NCBI GenBank assembly: GCA_034408745.1
Contig: JAWXCM010000364.1
Location: forward strand, 25,487 to 89,486
DNA: 64,000 nucleotides
Direction of reading: 5' to 3'
From: JAWXCM01 sp034408745
Lineage (GTDB): Bacteria; Acidobacteriota; Terriglobia; Bryobacterales; Bryobacteraceae
In this document: positions 63,565-64,000 of the stretch, piece after piece
Layout of the letters: every line of letters begins with the position of its first letter
Position numbering within the stretch: position 1 is the first letter of the stretch
Translations under genes and position numbers: made by a program
Notes under the pieces: generated by a model
Told to the model about the DNA's origin: nothing
Database searches by the model: none
Seen by the model: the letters and a program-made list of their open reading frames with translations, nothing else

Positions 63565-64000
63565 TCACCACCGGCGGCGTAGGATTCCCACGTTTGAATT
63601 AAAGCGAAAGTTCGCGAAATCATCGCGCGCGGGGGAGCAACCCCTGGGAGCAACCCCGGCGACTGAGGTGGAAAGCCAGTCACGCATCTGGGCCGGTTCC
63701 AACGGATCGAGAACAACGTCACCGATTCCAACGTCCAAATGGAACTTCACAAAAGTGCGCCCGCCCATGATGGACTCCACCGGATAGCGCGCTCCGCCAT
63801 AGGGTGCTCCGTCGAGGTCCATCATCGTTTCACCAACGCGGAACGAGAAAAAGTCGCCCAGGTCCACGGCGCCTGCATCCTGGATCTCCTTGAGCATTAC
63901 GTCGTCGGTCCCGGCCGGCGCGACTCGCACGGTGAAATCGAGATCCTTGGTGGTGCGTGCGGTTTGGAACCGCAGTTCCATTGCGTAGCCGCCCTTTAGG
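63565..64000 (-). CDS. AbiEii/AbiGii-type nucleotidyltransferase toxin, partial
   Basis: The frame enters from the right window edge and reads LKGGYAMELRFQTARTTKDL then DFTV, the nucleotidyltransferase core of AbiEii (COG2253) toxins of type IV toxin-antitoxin systems. FVKFHLDVGIGDVVLDPLEP follows as in the family. After about 63620 the sequence departs from the family: the expected MISREEQFAEK block appears only as MISR in another frame. So the gene is probably truncated or frameshifted there. The 5' end lies outside the window. Confidence 0.6.
   Translation of the reverse strand, partial: LKGGYAMELRFQTARTTKDLDFTVRVAPAGTDDVMLKEIQDAGAVDLGDFFSFRVGETMMDLDGAPYGGARYPVESIMGGRTFVKFHLDVGIGDVVLDPLEPAQMRDWLSTSVAGVAPRGCSPARDDFANFRFNSNVGILRRRW

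Overview
The window looks like chromosomal DNA of a soil-type, high-GC, Gram-negative bacterium, most probably an Acidobacteriota member of the Bryobacterales/Solibacterales kind. This is inferred from gene content, not from a marker gene: a PEP-CTERM protein, a giant SdrD-B-repeat surface protein, paired Tat-exported sulfatases, a GMC oxidoreductase with its gluconate-dehydrogenase subunit-3-like partner, an ECF sigma / Ser-Thr kinase / TPR cluster and a NamZ-beta-lactamase fusion. Only one RNA gene was found, a tRNA-Lys(CTT).

Layout. 0-9 kb: small zinc-ribbon and CYTH genes, larE, an esterase, a DUF362 protein, miaB followed by a bifunctional-nuclease-family gene, and an exported TPR-like protein. 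9-17.5 kb: two overlapping transporters, an AT-hook-like small protein behind two matching inverted repeats, a peptidoglycan-recycling type fusion coupled to a pterin dehydratase, an AmmeMemoRadiSam-B protein and a mannonate dehydratase. 17.5-20 kb: tRNA-Lys, a small basic protein, and the GMC oxidoreductase pair. 20.6-31.9 kb: an exported kinase-like protein, a leftward cluster with tsaB, mutM, dinB and Sua5/TsaC genes, a decayed histidine kinase next to an intact response regulator, and the aguA-aguB putrescine pathway. 32-43.6 kb: an M14 peptidase, the PEP-CTERM protein, the 1647-residue surface protein with a possible thioester head, and two sulfatases. 43.6-53 kb: an accessory, visibly decaying region with a partial duplication of a sulfatase 5' end, a broken radical SAM gene, a truncated RelE-like toxin, a PhoD gene with several frameshifts and a frameshifted hydrolase. 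52.6-57.8 kb: divergent ECF sigma factor and membrane Ser/Thr kinase, TPR protein, hydrolase.

The most interesting locus is 57.9-62.3 kb: a two-gene unit encoding a TIR-like protein and a 1235-residue protein that joins a pYEATS-like domain, a second TIR-like region, a degenerate trypsin-like domain, a DNA/RNA non-specific endonuclease, a helical repeat region and an apparently active trypsin-like protease. It looks like a biological-conflict (immunity or cell-suicide) system. It is bordered on the right by mobile-element debris: a serine-recombinase fragment, a broken IS21 istA and the partial end of an AbiEii-type toxin gene.

Several genes carry single-base frame disruptions. Some loci also carry nonsense codons and deletions, so real decay is likely there; single indels in short homopolymers could instead be assembly errors.
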